Assembly: GCA_020444045.1 (NCBI GenBank)
Contig: JAHLLS010000006.1
Coordinates: forward strand, 1-64,000
Direction of reading: 5' to 3'
Origin: Deltaproteobacteria bacterium
GTDB lineage: Bacteria > Desulfobacterota > Desulfobacteria > Desulfobacterales > UBA5852
Length of the DNA: 64,000 nt
Part shown: in pieces, positions 18,345-27,580 of the stretch
Layout: each line of letters starts with the position of its first letter
How positions within the stretch are numbered: position 1 is the first letter of the stretch
Notes under the pieces: generated by a model
Told to the model about the DNA's origin: nothing
The model's input: the letters and a program-made list of their open reading frames with translations, nothing else
Databases searched by the model: none
Program-made: the position numbers and the translations under genes

Positions 18345-19754
18345 ATGCCGCGATTGCCGTTACCCAGCCCCCTTTTGGAAAACCTTCCAGCTACGCCGCA
18401 GGCGTATGTGGTGGGCGGCACGGTCCGCGATTTGCTGATGCAGCGTCATCCCACCGATATCGATATCGCCGTGGACGGTGACGCCGCCCTTTTTGCCGGT
18501 GCCATCGCCGATCGCCTGCGGGGTCGGGTCATCCCCATGGGCAAACCGGGGCAGATCACCCATCGCGTCACCGGCCGGGGCCTCCTGATCGACGTCACCG
18601 GCCTGGCGGGCGACACGCTGGAAGACGATCTGCGTCGGCGCGATTTTACCGTCAACGCCATGGCCTATGACCTCCAGCACCAGCGGCTGATCGATATCCT
18701 GGATGGTCAGGACGATATGGCCGCCCGCCGCATCCGCATGGTGACGGAGCAGGCCTTTGTCGACGATCCGCTGCGGCTGCTGAGGGCCTTCCGGATGGCC
18801 GCCGTCCTCGACTTTGCGATCGAACCGGAAACGCTTGCGGCGATTACCCGCCAGGGCCACCGGATCAGCCGGCCGGCCGGTGAACGTCTGCGGGCCGAAT
18901 TGCTCCAGCTGATGGCCCGTCCAGCCTCCGCACACCAGATCCAGGCCATGTCCGACAGCGGTCTGCTGCTGCACCTGCTGCCTGAAATGCAGCCTATGCA
19001 GCACTGCCGCCAGAACCGCCATCACGACTTCGATGTCTATGAACACACCCTGCGCGCCTATGCCGCCACCGAAAAGTGCCTGCAAAACGCCGGTGACATC
19101 ATCGACGCCCTGGGAAAACGCTACCACGCGCCCCCCTACCGCCGAACCACCGGCGCCATCTTGAAGTATGCCGTCCTGCTGCACGACATCGGCAAACCCG
19201 GCACCCGCCAGGTGGATGCCGACGGAGACGCTCATTTCCACGGCCACGCCCAATACAGTGCCGACATGGCGGAAGCGATCCATGCCCGGCTGCGCCTGTC
19301 AAAGCCCGAATGCGCGCAGGCCCGGATCATTATTGCCAACCATGGGCGGCCGCTGAGCCTGTTTTCGGCCCGGGAAGCGGGAAACTTGAGCCGTAAAGGG
19401 ATCAACCGGCTGTTCCGGGAGTGCGAGCCCTGGACACCGGAGGTGCTGCTGCACGCCCTGGGGGACACCCTGGGGAAAAAGAAAAAACCCGACGCCGCCG
19501 TCGATCGGGCCACCACCTTTATAAAGGATCTGCTGCGGGACTATTTTGATCGCTTCCGCCCCCTGGCCGAGCAGGAGCCGCTTTTGAGCGGTCGGGATCT
19601 CATGGAACACTTCGGGCTGAAGCCCTCGGCCCTGATCGGCGACCTTTTGCAACTTATCGAGGAGGAGCGCCTGGCCGGCCGGATCACCATCCGCCAAGAG
19701 GCCCTGGCCTGCGCCGCCGAATTTCTGGCTGTAAAAGACCTATCGAAATCTTAA
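18345..19754 (+). CDS. CCA tRNA nucleotidyltransferase/poly(A) polymerase family protein with HD domain
   Basis: This 469-residue class II nucleotidyltransferase has 'YVVGGTVRDLLMQR..TDIDIAV' (GG and DxD catalytic motif, residues ~22-43), 'RRRDFTVNAMAYD', and 'DDPLRLLRAFRMAA', the neck that binds the incoming base. An HD phosphohydrolase domain follows ('AVLLHDIGKP' near residue 275, HFHGHA and 'IANHGRP'). The HD domain points to CCA-adding/repair function with 2',3'-phosphatase activity, but A-adding or poly(A) roles cannot be excluded by eye. AAGGAG precedes the start. A dispersed repeat copy follows the stop. Confidence 0.88.
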   Translation: MPRLPLPSPLLENLPATPQAYVVGGTVRDLLMQRHPTDIDIAVDGDAALFAGAIADRLRGRVIPMGKPGQITHRVTGRGLLIDVTGLAGDTLEDDLRRRDFTVNAMAYDLQHQRLIDILDGQDDMAARRIRMVTEQAFVDDPLRLLRAFRMAAVLDFAIEPETLAAITRQGHRISRPAGERLRAELLQLMARPASAHQIQAMSDSGLLLHLLPEMQPMQHCRQNRHHDFDVYEHTLRAYAATEKCLQNAGDIIDALGKRYHAPPYRRTTGAILKYAVLLHDIGKPGTRQVDADGDAHFHGHAQYSADMAEAIHARLRLSKPECAQARIIIANHGRPLSLFSAREAGNLSRKGINRLFRECEPWTPEVLLHALGDTLGKKKKPDAAVDRATTFIKDLLRDYFDRFRPLAEQEPLLSGRDLMEHFGLKPSALIGDLLQLIEEERLAGRITIRQEALACAAEFLAVKDLSKS

Positions 19755-19831
19755 TAAAGACACTATTTTCGCATAGCGAAACGATCAGAATCCCTAAAGG
19801 TGCAAAGGATTGTTTATTGGGTTTTGGTCTG

Positions 19832-20004
19832 TTCCCTTTGTTCCGCGCCGAGCATCGACGCGGCGGCCAGAAAAAGTGCGCGGACTGTCTGACCCCGCCG
19901 AATGGCGGGGGAGTTTCCGCGCGCACCGGCCGCAGCGGCGACGCGCAGGATGAAGCGGAACACGGGCGTCTTCTTTTGGTTCCGTTTTCTTCCACGTGGA
20001 AGAA
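19832..20004 (+). repeat. Dispersed palindromic repeat, copy A
   Basis: This copy begins TTCCCTTTGTTCCGCGCCGAG and ends with the perfect 18-base palindrome TTCTTCCACGTGGAAGAA (19987-20004). Internally it has a CCCCGCC...GGCGGGG hairpin (about 19893-19910) and a GCGGCGACGCGCAGGA block. It lies between the convergent cca and adk genes. It aligns along nearly its whole length with 63365-63547, and over its first two thirds with 29760-29873. Confidence 0.9.
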
Positions 20005-20041
20005 CCGGACTTGATCCGGTATCCAGAACGCATCGATCATA

Positions 20042-20074
20042 AAAAAATCCCGCCGGGAAAACCCGACGGGATTT
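20042..20074 (-). terminator. Rho-independent terminator of adk
   Basis: Arms AATCCCGCCGGG (20046-20057) and CCCGACGGGATT (20062-20073) form a 12-pair stem with one mismatch and an AAAA loop. On the minus strand it is followed by a run of T, as expected for termination of adk. Confidence 0.9.
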
Positions 20075-20112
20075 AATTTTAAAACGCTAACCCCACATCA
20101 ATCCATTGGGGC

Positions 20113-20790
<678 letters not shown>

Positions 20791-20977
20791 TCAGTAAAAA
20801 TTTAACGATCTAACCGTCATTAAACATGGTACTATTGCGCAAAGCCCCCGCCCCTGTCAAGAACAGGTTTCCGGCCTGGCGACATCGCTGCTGTCGGCGT
20901 CTGACGGCAATTCATGATCGGGCAGTCCGCCTTGAAAGATAGCAGGAGGATGATTAAAGTGTTCCTTATAAAATGAC

Positions 20978-21006
20978 TTGCTAAAGCGATTTGAATCTAT
21001 TATAAA
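20978..21006 (+). promoter_or_regulatory. Candidate sigma-70 promoter of rpsU
   Basis: TTGCTA (20978-20983) and TATAAA (21001-21006) are separated by exactly 17 bases in the AT-rich part of the adk/rpsU gap. The leader to the rpsU start would be about 75 bases. Nothing else is recognised in the 318-base gap. Confidence 0.5.
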
Positions 21007-21090
21007 CCTTTTTTTTGTAGATAAATACACAACCAACCATCGGGAATCATTTTAAATAAACATGCCGATGGCCGGAAGGGGGCGAGATAC

Positions 21091-21297
21091 TTGAAGGAAA
21101 TCGCAGTCAAAGTTTACGATAACGATATCGAAAAAGCGATGCGCATTCTGAAGAAAAAAATTCAGAACGACGGTCTCTTCAAACGGCTGAAGCTGAAAAA
21201 AAGCTACGAAAAGCCGAGTGAATTCCGGCGCCGCAAACAACGCGAAGCGCTGCGCCGCGAACGCATTGCCGCAGCCCGCCGAAGCTATCGACGTTAG
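21091..21297 (+). CDS. rpsU: Ribosomal protein S21 (TTG start)
   Basis: This basic protein of 68 residues has the S21 pattern: 'VKVYDNDIEKAMRILKKKI' followed by 'LKKSYEKPSEFRRRKQREALRRER'. It helps start translation on the 30S subunit. The only start giving the family N-terminus is TTG at 21091, preceded by a GGAAGGGGG segment. The nearby ATG at 21062 is in another frame and stops after ten codons. An intrinsic terminator follows. Confidence 0.93.
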   Translation: MKEIAVKVYDNDIEKAMRILKKKIQNDGLFKRLKLKKSYEKPSEFRRRKQREALRRERIAAARRSYRR

Positions 21298-21315
21298 TCG
21301 TTCCAGTGTCATCTA

Positions 21316-21347
21316 AACCCGGCAGTCCTGACTGCCGGGTTTTTTTG
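21316..21347 (+). terminator. Rho-independent terminator of rpsU
   Basis: Arms AACCCGGCAGT (21316-21326) and ACTGCCGGGTT (21331-21341) pair perfectly around a CCTG loop and are followed by six more T. The terminator ends 16 bases before the folC start. Confidence 0.95.
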
Positions 21348-21363
21348 TGGAAAGGATCGTCCG

Positions 21364-22644
21364 ATGGAAGCCTATGAACAATGCCTTAAGACCATGTACG
21401 GGCTCCGGCGGTTCGGCATCAAGCTGGGGCTGGATGTCATTTCACAAATTTTAGAGGGGCTCGGGCAGCCCCAGAACGCCTACCGCACCATCCATGTGGC
21501 CGGGACCAACGGCAAAGGGTCCGTGGCCTCCATGCTGGCCGGCATCCTGCAAACGGCCGGATTCTCCGTGGGCCTTTACACCTCGCCGCACCTGATCCAT
21601 TTCAACGAACGCATCCGCATCGACGGACGCCCGGTGACCGATCCCGAAATCGTCGAGGCCTACCGGGCCATCCGCAAGGTTCAAAAAGCCGACCGCGAGC
21701 CCACTTTCTTCGAGTTCACCACCGCCATGGCACTCTATTTGTTCAAGCAGCACCGCGTGGACTGGGCCGTGGTCGAGACCGGCATGGGCGGCCGCCTGGA
21801 CGCCACCAACCTGCTGGCCCCCGAGGTAAGCATCATCACCAATATCTCACTGGAGCACAAAGGCTATCTGGGCAACACGGTGGCCGCCATCACCTACGAG
21901 AAGGCCGGCATCATCAAGTCCGCCACCCCCGTGGTGACCGGTGTCACCCAGCCGTCCGCCATCGCCGTGGTTGAAAAAAAGGCCCAAACGCTCAAGGCTC
22001 CCTGTTTTCGATTGGGACACGATTTCCGCTGCCGCCGCCTGCCCTCCGGCAGCTTCCACTACACGGGGCTTGACCACCACTGGAAACATCTCACCACCAA
22101 CCTGCTGGGGCCCCACCAGGCGGGCAACGCCAGTCTGGCCCTGGCGGCCACCGAAGTCCTGATGCAAAAGGGCGTCACCATAAAAGAGGACCACATTCGC
22201 CAGGCCCTGAACCGGGTTTCCTGGCCGGGGCGGCTCGAGACCGTGTGCCAGGAGCCCCGGATCATCCTGGACGGCGCCCACAACCTGGCGGCCGCCCGCA
22301 ACCTGGGCCGCTATCTGGCGGAAACCTATCCGGACAACAAGATCATCATGGTGGCGGGCATCCTGGACGACAAACCGGCCGAAGAGATGCTCTCCGCCCT
22401 GCTGGCGGTCTGCGACCACGCCGTGATCACCGCCCCCACCATCGACCGCGCCATCCCGGCCGACGTCCTGGCAAGAACAGCCAAAAAGTTTGTCGCGAAA
22501 GTGGACGAACAGCCCACCGTGGACCGCGCCGTGGCCCGCGCCCTGCAGATCGTGCGCCAGGATCAAGTCATTTGTATTGCGGGGTCACTGTACGTGGTGG
22601 GCGAGGCCATGCAAACCCTCCAGCAGATGGGTCTTATGAAATAG
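21364..22644 (+). CDS. folC: Folylpolyglutamate synthase/dihydrofolate synthase
   Basis: This 426-residue Mur-ligase-like enzyme adds glutamate to folates and possibly to dihydropteroate. It has the P-loop AGTNGKGSVASMLA near residue 45, 'GLYTSPHLIHFNERIRIDG', 'VVETGMGGRLDATN' and, in the C-terminal domain, 'ILDGAHNL' and 'MVAGILDDKPAEEM'. AAAGGA precedes the start. It is separated from rpsU by a strong terminator and lies upstream of the tRNA-Arg gene. Confidence 0.95.
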   Translation: MEAYEQCLKTMYGLRRFGIKLGLDVISQILEGLGQPQNAYRTIHVAGTNGKGSVASMLAGILQTAGFSVGLYTSPHLIHFNERIRIDGRPVTDPEIVEAYRAIRKVQKADREPTFFEFTTAMALYLFKQHRVDWAVVETGMGGRLDATNLLAPEVSIITNISLEHKGYLGNTVAAITYEKAGIIKSATPVVTGVTQPSAIAVVEKKAQTLKAPCFRLGHDFRCRRLPSGSFHYTGLDHHWKHLTTNLLGPHQAGNASLALAATEVLMQKGVTIKEDHIRQALNRVSWPGRLETVCQEPRIILDGAHNLAAARNLGRYLAETYPDNKIIMVAGILDDKPAEEMLSALLAVCDHAVITAPTIDRAIPADVLARTAKKFVAKVDEQPTVDRAVARALQIVRQDQVICIAGSLYVVGEAMQTLQQMGLMK

Positions 22645-22847
22645 CCTTTAAGCCGTCCTTGACAGAGGGAGGGATTTACCATAAATGGACTGATTGCCGT
22701 GAAGGTATCTCAAAAATAGGATTTTGGGGTCAGCGCAAGGCGGCCGTGAGAATTGAACCGGAGGCATACACCGGTATTTCGAGGATTCAATTCGATCGCC
22801 CAACGCCGCGATGGCGCCAAAAGACATTTTTGAGGTGCCTTCACCAA

Positions 22848-22923
22848 GCGCCCGTAGCCCAGGGGATAGGGCGTCAGCCTCCGGAGCTGAAGATCGCAGG
22901 TTCGAATCCTGCCGGGCGTACCA
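22848..22923 (+). tRNA. tRNA-Arg (anticodon CCG)
   Basis: A full cloverleaf of 76 bases. The acceptor stem GCGCCCG/CGGGCGT has a terminal G-U pair. There is a D-arm, an anticodon stem TCAGC/GCTGA enclosing loop CTCCGGA (anticodon CCG, reading CGG), and a T-arm with GGTTCGAATCC. The 3' CCA is encoded at 22921-22923. An intrinsic terminator follows at once. The AT-rich cassette starts about 250 bases downstream; no repeat of the tRNA 3' end is seen on its far side. Confidence 0.96.
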
Positions 22924-22932
22924 AAAAGAAAG

Positions 22933-22964
22933 AAGGGCCAGTGAAAATTTCACTGGCCCTTTTC
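22933..22964 (+). terminator. Rho-independent terminator of tRNA-Arg
   Basis: Arms AAGGGCCAGTGAA (22933-22945) and TTCACTGGCCCTT (22949-22961) form a perfect 13-pair stem with a 3-base loop, followed by T residues. It ends the tRNA transcript. Confidence 0.9.
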
Positions 22965-23173
22965 AGTTCAATTCTTCAGCAACCACGCTCTGTTCCCTGC
23001 AGAATAACCCCTCACTACAGCTAATTGTATATCACTTACCCCAGAAATGGGCTCATCTATTCTGACTTGTCTGGCATGCATATGCGGCAGGTATCATAAA
23101 CATGTAAATCTGAAGAGCGTCGTCTTCCCCAGTATTTAATTCAACTGTAAATTGTACACTTTGCATTGTTAAT

Positions 23174-23965
23174 TCAGTGAACAGTCAACTCCAATAAATG
23201 CTTGGGCAAATCGCATTGTTTAAGATTTTCGATCGGTGCTCCTACTGCTAATCCACTAAGCTGTTCAACATCACGAATTTTATTTCGTAACATTATAAAC
23301 AGAGAGCCATTTTTGGTTAATTGATATATATCATCAATATCAAATACAATTATAGGCTTCTTACATGAAGCCATAAAAATCGCTTGCCTAAGCCTAGCAT
23401 CACTTAATGATCGTTGCCTTGTTGGAGAATTTCGATCAGGGAATCCGCTAGCGCCCTTTAAACTGAAAAATACTCCTAGACCACCTGAACTACTTAGATT
23501 ATGCCCCAATAAGCTACAAAGCCTAGCAAACTGTTGATCTTTGATTGGATTTTTCTCAGCCTTAACTTCAATTAAAATGTCCTTGCAACCATTAATAAGT
23601 AGCAATTCACATAGAAAGGCCCATTCTACAGAATCTCCAGTTACTATTAAATCATATTGTGGTCCAGCAGACTGGAAACTTTTAATTTCAGAATATCCAA
23701 TCAATCCCTTAAAACATAAAAAGGCTATTTGCTCCATCAATTTTCCAATACCTGAGTTAGATAGAGCATCTGGTAGTCTTTTGTTTCTTTTATCTATTTC
23801 AATTTCGAGTTTTGCTAAATAATCCGATAACTTTTTATCAGGTGTATATAAAATAGCAGATGCATTATTTATCGGACCTTCAGATAATCCTTCTGAGGAA
23901 CTTTCTTTTAACATCTTTATCGATTGAATCAGATGTTTTTCTATTTCTTCTTTTGAATAGGCCAT
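23174..23965 (-). CDS. Putative PD-(D/E)xK (Mrr-like) nuclease, third gene of AT-rich cassette
   Basis: This 263-residue protein belongs to no family I can name. After a helical N-terminus it shows a nuclease-like core: E79 (LMEQI), D105 (QYDLIVTG), then E133-x-K135 in ILIEVKAEK. A 'DQQFARL' helix follows, then a strand GVFFSLKG and a later strand PIIVFDIDDIYQL. This order (E, D, ExK, helix, strand) fits the Mrr-like restriction endonuclease fold. The ATG at 23965 begins one base after the preceding stop; a GTG at 23974 is the alternative. Base composition is much more AT-rich than the flanks. A defence or DNA-damage role is inferred. Confidence 0.65.
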   Translation of the reverse strand: MAYSKEEIEKHLIQSIKMLKESSSEGLSEGPINNASAILYTPDKKLSDYLAKLEIEIDKRNKRLPDALSNSGIGKLMEQIAFLCFKGLIGYSEIKSFQSAGPQYDLIVTGDSVEWAFLCELLLINGCKDILIEVKAEKNPIKDQQFARLCSLLGHNLSSSGGLGVFFSLKGASGFPDRNSPTRQRSLSDARLRQAIFMASCKKPIIVFDIDDIYQLTKNGSLFIMLRNKIRDVEQLSGLAVGAPIENLKQCDLPKHLLELTVH

Positions 23966-23966
23966 A

Positions 23967-24314
23967 TTAATCACTAAATTTTATCATTATATCAAAGTTT
24001 AAATCAGAATAACTATTTACTTCTTCGTCACAGTCAGAGCACACCCATGGCAACTCAGGGAAACCTGAGTTTAATTGTCTAGCATAAACTATCTTTGAAA
24101 TATCACATTTATGATAAATAAGTAACAACATATTAGATTGATACTTTTCAGAAAGTATGTGGATTACTGCTAATGCTTTTATAACATCAACGCCAAGACT
24201 GACAGCAATCTGATGGGGCATTAGATCGTTTGGAAACGTTTTCATAAGTATATCCAACTTATCAAACTCTTTGTCTGATAAGAATGGAAACCATTCGATA
24301 TTAAGCTGTTCCAC
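23967..24314 (-). CDS. Small unknown protein, middle gene of AT-rich cassette
   Basis: This 115-residue acidic protein starts at GTG 24314, two bases after the stop of the gene before it and overlapping nothing. The segment 'MPHQIAVSLGVDVIKALAVIHILSEKY' looks like a helix-turn-helix or winged-helix. It is followed by a hydrophobic strand and a WVCSDCDEEV motif with a single C-x-x-C plus one earlier Cys, which might bind metal. I do not recognise the family. The tight spacing to both neighbours indicates one transcription unit. Confidence 0.6.
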   Translation of the reverse strand: MEQLNIEWFPFLSDKEFDKLDILMKTFPNDLMPHQIAVSLGVDVIKALAVIHILSEKYQSNMLLLIYHKCDISKIVYARQLNSGFPELPWVCSDCDEEVNSYSDLNFDIMIKFSD

Positions 24315-24316
24315 AG

Positions 24317-25387
24317 TTATAAATCTTCCATTTCATTCAATAAAAATTCAATGGCCTTATAAGCACCCCCAGATTCTCGGTATGCTTTAAAATGCGGAAA
24401 ACAGTCTTGTGTATTGCCATGTGGTTTTAATCCAAAATACGAATGAGCCCTGAACAAATTTTCATCCTCAGTTTGAAGCCTAAATTCATATGACTTTGTT
24501 CCCCAATCTTTAATTAGAGTTTTAATGATTGTATTTTCGGCTCTTTCAATCAAATAGCGTCTCCTTAACCTGTTTCGCAATTTTTCTTGTGGTCGCATTG
24601 CTTCTTCTATATCGCTCACAACAGACTCCGCAATTTTGTTTGATAGACTCAACAAGCCTGAGACATTTATTTGTTGTATTCCAGAAGATCTTGCACTTAA
24701 TGCAACACCAGAAGCTTCTGCTCGTACGGCTAAATGGCTCCATGTATAATTTGAATCAGGAATATACTTATCCCATATGTCCTCTAAAATCAGTTGATGA
24801 AAAACAGGTTGGTCATATTCAACTCCAAGCAGATCTTCTATTTCAGATATTATACTGGGCATATAATTCCAAAACTGAAATTGATGTCGTGAATCAATAT
24901 TCTCATCAGAGTTCGTTGTAAAACCATCCCAAGTTAATGCGAGGTATGAATCAGAAACATTTACAACAACTATCCACCTTATTTTAACTCTTTCAATCTG
25001 GTTATTAATTATTTTAAATTCATCAATAGAGTGGTTCCGAAAATAAAAATATGAATCATCTTCCTCATTAAAAACCGGTCCGTACCAATCCTCTTCACCA
25101 AATTCTGTTAACAAATCCTTAGGGTCTTCACCTTCAAAAATATCAGGACCATTTCCTGTCTTGAGTGTAAACCATTGCCTAGATTGTTTTGCATATTCAA
25201 GCATCAACTGGTTTGTATCAATTCTATTCTGCATAACTTTTCTGGCTACATCAGTTGCAGCGTTTGCTTTATTAAAGCTGCGCCGGGTAAATTTCTTTAA
25301 GGTTTCGAACTTGAAATCAGGACTTTGGAGAAATTGGATGCAGAATGTATCTGGATTCGAATATCCTTCGTCGATAAATAAAGTCAT
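24317..25387 (-). CDS. Unknown protein, first gene of AT-rich cassette
   Basis: This 356-residue protein begins at ATG 25387, which has a GGAGA site 8 bases upstream; an in-frame TTG at 25450 has no such site. The N-terminal third is helical and basic, with an 'RRSFNKANAATDVARKVMQNR' type stretch. The middle is acidic and aromatic, with W/Y/F-rich strands such as 'WIVVVNVSDSYLALTWDGF'. The C-terminal third is a charged helix with 'RNRLRRRYLIERAENT'. I see no catalytic motif. As the largest partner of a nuclease-like gene it could be a sensor or scaffold; that is inference. Confidence 0.6.
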   Translation of the reverse strand: MTLFIDEGYSNPDTFCIQFLQSPDFKFETLKKFTRRSFNKANAATDVARKVMQNRIDTNQLMLEYAKQSRQWFTLKTGNGPDIFEGEDPKDLLTEFGEEDWYGPVFNEEDDSYFYFRNHSIDEFKIINNQIERVKIRWIVVVNVSDSYLALTWDGFTTNSDENIDSRHQFQFWNYMPSIISEIEDLLGVEYDQPVFHQLILEDIWDKYIPDSNYTWSHLAVRAEASGVALSARSSGIQQINVSGLLSLSNKIAESVVSDIEEAMRPQEKLRNRLRRRYLIERAENTIIKTLIKDWGTKSYEFRLQTEDENLFRAHSYFGLKPHGNTQDCFPHFKAYRESGGAYKAIEFLLNEMEDL

Positions 25388-25647
25388 AAGGTTTTCTCCG
25401 ATATTTTTCTTTATTTCCCTTGGTCTTGATTCAGTTAGAATTGGGGTCAAGTCCGCTCTTGGCCTTCATGTGGTATTAATTGAGGTTAGGGGACGAGCCA
25501 ATGGGTGTGGACGCTTTATATTTCCACATACAATTTGCTTTACTTTTTAAATTCTTACTGATCATCGATTAGCTCGATATCCTCTTCAATCCCAGATCAC
25601 CTCCTGATGCAGTACCCCCTATTGCTTCCTATAAAGCGGAAACCACT
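25388..25647. other. Intergenic boundary of AT-rich cassette
   Basis: This stretch of about 260 bases starts AT-rich and returns to the G+C-rich host composition at about 25600. It includes a short GGGGTCAAGTCC segment at 25443-25454. No integrase, tRNA repeat or promoter is evident. Confidence 0.35.
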
Positions 25648-26382
25648 TCACGGCATGCGCCGGATGCGCACCTCGATGCCTTTTTGGTGTTTGAGCAGCG
25701 CCGTGAGCTTGGCCGTGTCGGTGTCGCCGAAGTGATAGGGGTAGAGAATCCCGGGCTGGAAAGCACGGGCCGCGTCGGCGACCATTTCCGGGGTCATGGT
25801 GTAGGGCAGGTTCATGGGCAGGAAGGCCACGTCGATGTTTTGCAGGGCTTTCATTTCGGGCGTGTTTTCGGTATCGCCGGCAATGTAGACGCGCGTGTCG
25901 CCGAAGGTCAGAATATAGCCGTTGCCGACGCCCTTTGGGTGGAAGGGCTCCCCGTTGTCACGCTTGTGAACCAGATTGTAGGCCGGCACGGCTTCGATCG
26001 CGATGCCGTCGATTGTCTGGACCTCCCCGTTTTTCATCGACCGGCTGCCGGAGACCTGGCTTGCGGCGGCAGCGTTGGCCACCACGATGGTCTTGGGCTT
26101 GATGACCTTCTCCAGGGCCGCGGGGTCCAGGTGGTCGCGGTGTTCGTGGGTGATGAGGACGAGGTCGGCCTTGGGCAACTGGCCGTAGTCGGCGAGTTTG
26201 CCGTATGGATCGACGTGGATGACCCTGTTCCCGAACGTCAGATAGAGGGACCCGTGGCCGATGAAGGTGATCTGCAGGTCGCCGGCCGAGGTGGGAATGA
26301 CATCGGTTTCAAAGGCGCCCGAGGCGCCTGCAGGGGCGGCGCACAAGGCGACGGCCACCATCCATGGCATGAATCGGTTCAT
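25648..26382 (-). CDS. Secreted metallo-beta-lactamase-fold hydrolase (UlaG-like)
   Basis: This 244-residue protein has a signal peptide of about 22 residues ending near AGASGA. The fold follows: 'ITFIGHGSLYL', 'HVDPYG', the metal motif THEHRDHLD, 'VYIAGDTENTP' and a final 'YPYHFGDTD'. These are the metal ligands of the UlaG-type MBL family. The start at 26382 has a strong GGAGGAAGCC site. The substrate is unknown. The signal peptide places it in the periplasm, which is unusual for UlaG relatives. Confidence 0.88.
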   Translation of the reverse strand: MNRFMPWMVAVALCAAPAGASGAFETDVIPTSAGDLQITFIGHGSLYLTFGNRVIHVDPYGKLADYGQLPKADLVLITHEHRDHLDPAALEKVIKPKTIVVANAAAASQVSGSRSMKNGEVQTIDGIAIEAVPAYNLVHKRDNGEPFHPKGVGNGYILTFGDTRVYIAGDTENTPEMKALQNIDVAFLPMNLPYTMTPEMVADAARAFQPGILYPYHFGDTDTAKLTALLKHQKGIEVRIRRMP

Positions 26383-26776
26383 GGCTTCCTCCTTTTTTCG
26401 TAAAATGGTTGCAAGAGGGAGGATCCGCATGTCGTAAATGCCCGAAGCTGATTTCGATACATATGTGCATACGCTTATTATCGTTCAATATCAACCACAA
26501 ACACCCTTTACTGCACTGCGGTCCGCCTTTGGATAGCGCGATAAACCGTTCCTTTGACCATCCATCTAATTGCAACCATTTTCAGTAACCGTCTCAACCC
26601 CTTTCCAGTAAAATTCCGGCTTCCAATATTCGAAATTGTCAAAATCACCGTGCATCTGGGGACCGTTTTCTTTCCTCTTTCCAAATACGGGATTGTTTTC
26701 TGGAAAAAATTCCGCACCGAATCGGAAGCATTTTCGATCAGGTTTTGCCCGCAAGGCACCTGGGTTGTTCACCGGC
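26383..26776. other. Intergenic region, no feature recognised
   Basis: This gap of about 390 bases lies between the crotonase and MBL genes, both on the minus strand. Short open frames here lack ribosome sites and family features. No hairpin or repeat was seen. Confidence 0.35.
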
Positions 26777-27580
26777 TTATTCCCCTTTAAATACGGGCGA
26801 GCGTTTCTCTTTGAAGGCCCGGGGCCCCTCCTGGGCGTCTTTGCTCATGAATACCGGCATGGCCAACTCCATTTCCTTGGCCAGGCCCCGCTTCAGGTCG
26901 AGCCCGATGCCGGCCGTGACCGCCTGCTTGACCGCCTTGACCGCCAGCGGGCCGTTTTTTGCAATGATTCCAGCAAAGCGCTCGGACTCTTCCATGACCT
27001 TGTTGTTGGGGACCACCCGGTTGACCAGGCCGAAGTGAAGCGCATCGGCGGCGTCCATCAGTTCTCCGGTGAGCAGCATCTCCATGGCCCGGGCATAGGG
27101 AAGCTGACGGGGGAGCTTTACCGACGAGCCGCCCATGGGAAATACGCCCCACTTGACTTCCTGGAGGCCGAAGCGCGCCCTTTCGGCCGCCACCCGGATA
27201 TCGGTGGCGTAGAGCAGCTCCATGCCACCGGCAATGGCGTTGCCGTTTACCGCGGCCACCACCGGTTTGTGCAAATCGAAATCCCGCAGAATGGCCTGCA
27301 TGGAAATCATGGGATTGTCACGGATTTTCAATTCGGCCTCGTTTTCAGGCTCCCGGGCCCCCGTAAAGAGCGGAATCAGAAGCCCCAGGTCTGCTCCGGC
27401 GCAAAAGCTCTTGTCGCCGGCGCCAGTGATGATGGCACAGCGCATATCCTTGTCGTCCCGATAGTCTTTCCAGGCATCGAGCAGTTCCAGCATGGTTTCC
27501 GGCGCCAGGGCATTGTGGGCCTCGGGCCGGTTCAGGGTCAGATAGGCAATTGCGTTTCGCTTTTCGTAGATCAATGACAT
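26777..27580 (-). CDS. Enoyl-CoA hydratase/isomerase family protein
   Basis: This 267-residue crotonase-fold enzyme has 'GDKSFCAGADL' (CoA/oxyanion strand, residues ~55-65) and 'AAVNGNAIAGGMELLYATDIRVA' near 110-132. The following 'FGLQEVKWGVFPMGG' carries the position of the second catalytic Glu. It is probably a 2-enoyl-CoA hydratase of fatty or aromatic acid oxidation; substrate cannot be told. An AAAGGACAG site precedes the ATG. It stands alone, without other beta-oxidation genes. Confidence 0.9.
   Translation of the reverse strand: MSLIYEKRNAIAYLTLNRPEAHNALAPETMLELLDAWKDYRDDKDMRCAIITGAGDKSFCAGADLGLLIPLFTGAREPENEAELKIRDNPMISMQAILRDFDLHKPVVAAVNGNAIAGGMELLYATDIRVAAERARFGLQEVKWGVFPMGGSSVKLPRQLPYARAMEMLLTGELMDAADALHFGLVNRVVPNNKVMEESERFAGIIAKNGPLAVKAVKQAVTAGIGLDLKRGLAKEMELAMPVFMSKDAQEGPRAFKEKRSPVFKGE

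Noticed and set aside
22659-22687. TTGACA upstream of tRNA-Arg as its promoter
   Set aside because: The -10 candidates are poor and it lies about 160 bases from the tRNA, so the assignment is too uncertain.
25441-25460. GGGGTCAAGTCC-type segment resembling ends of REP-like or transposase-associated repeats
   Set aside because: Only one partial copy is seen and no inverted partner lies nearby.
22848-25650. Attachment-site repeat of the tRNA 3' end flanking the AT-rich cassette
   Set aside because: I looked for the T-arm and acceptor sequence again on the far side and did not find it. There is also no integrase in the window, so integration at the tRNA is not supported beyond proximity.
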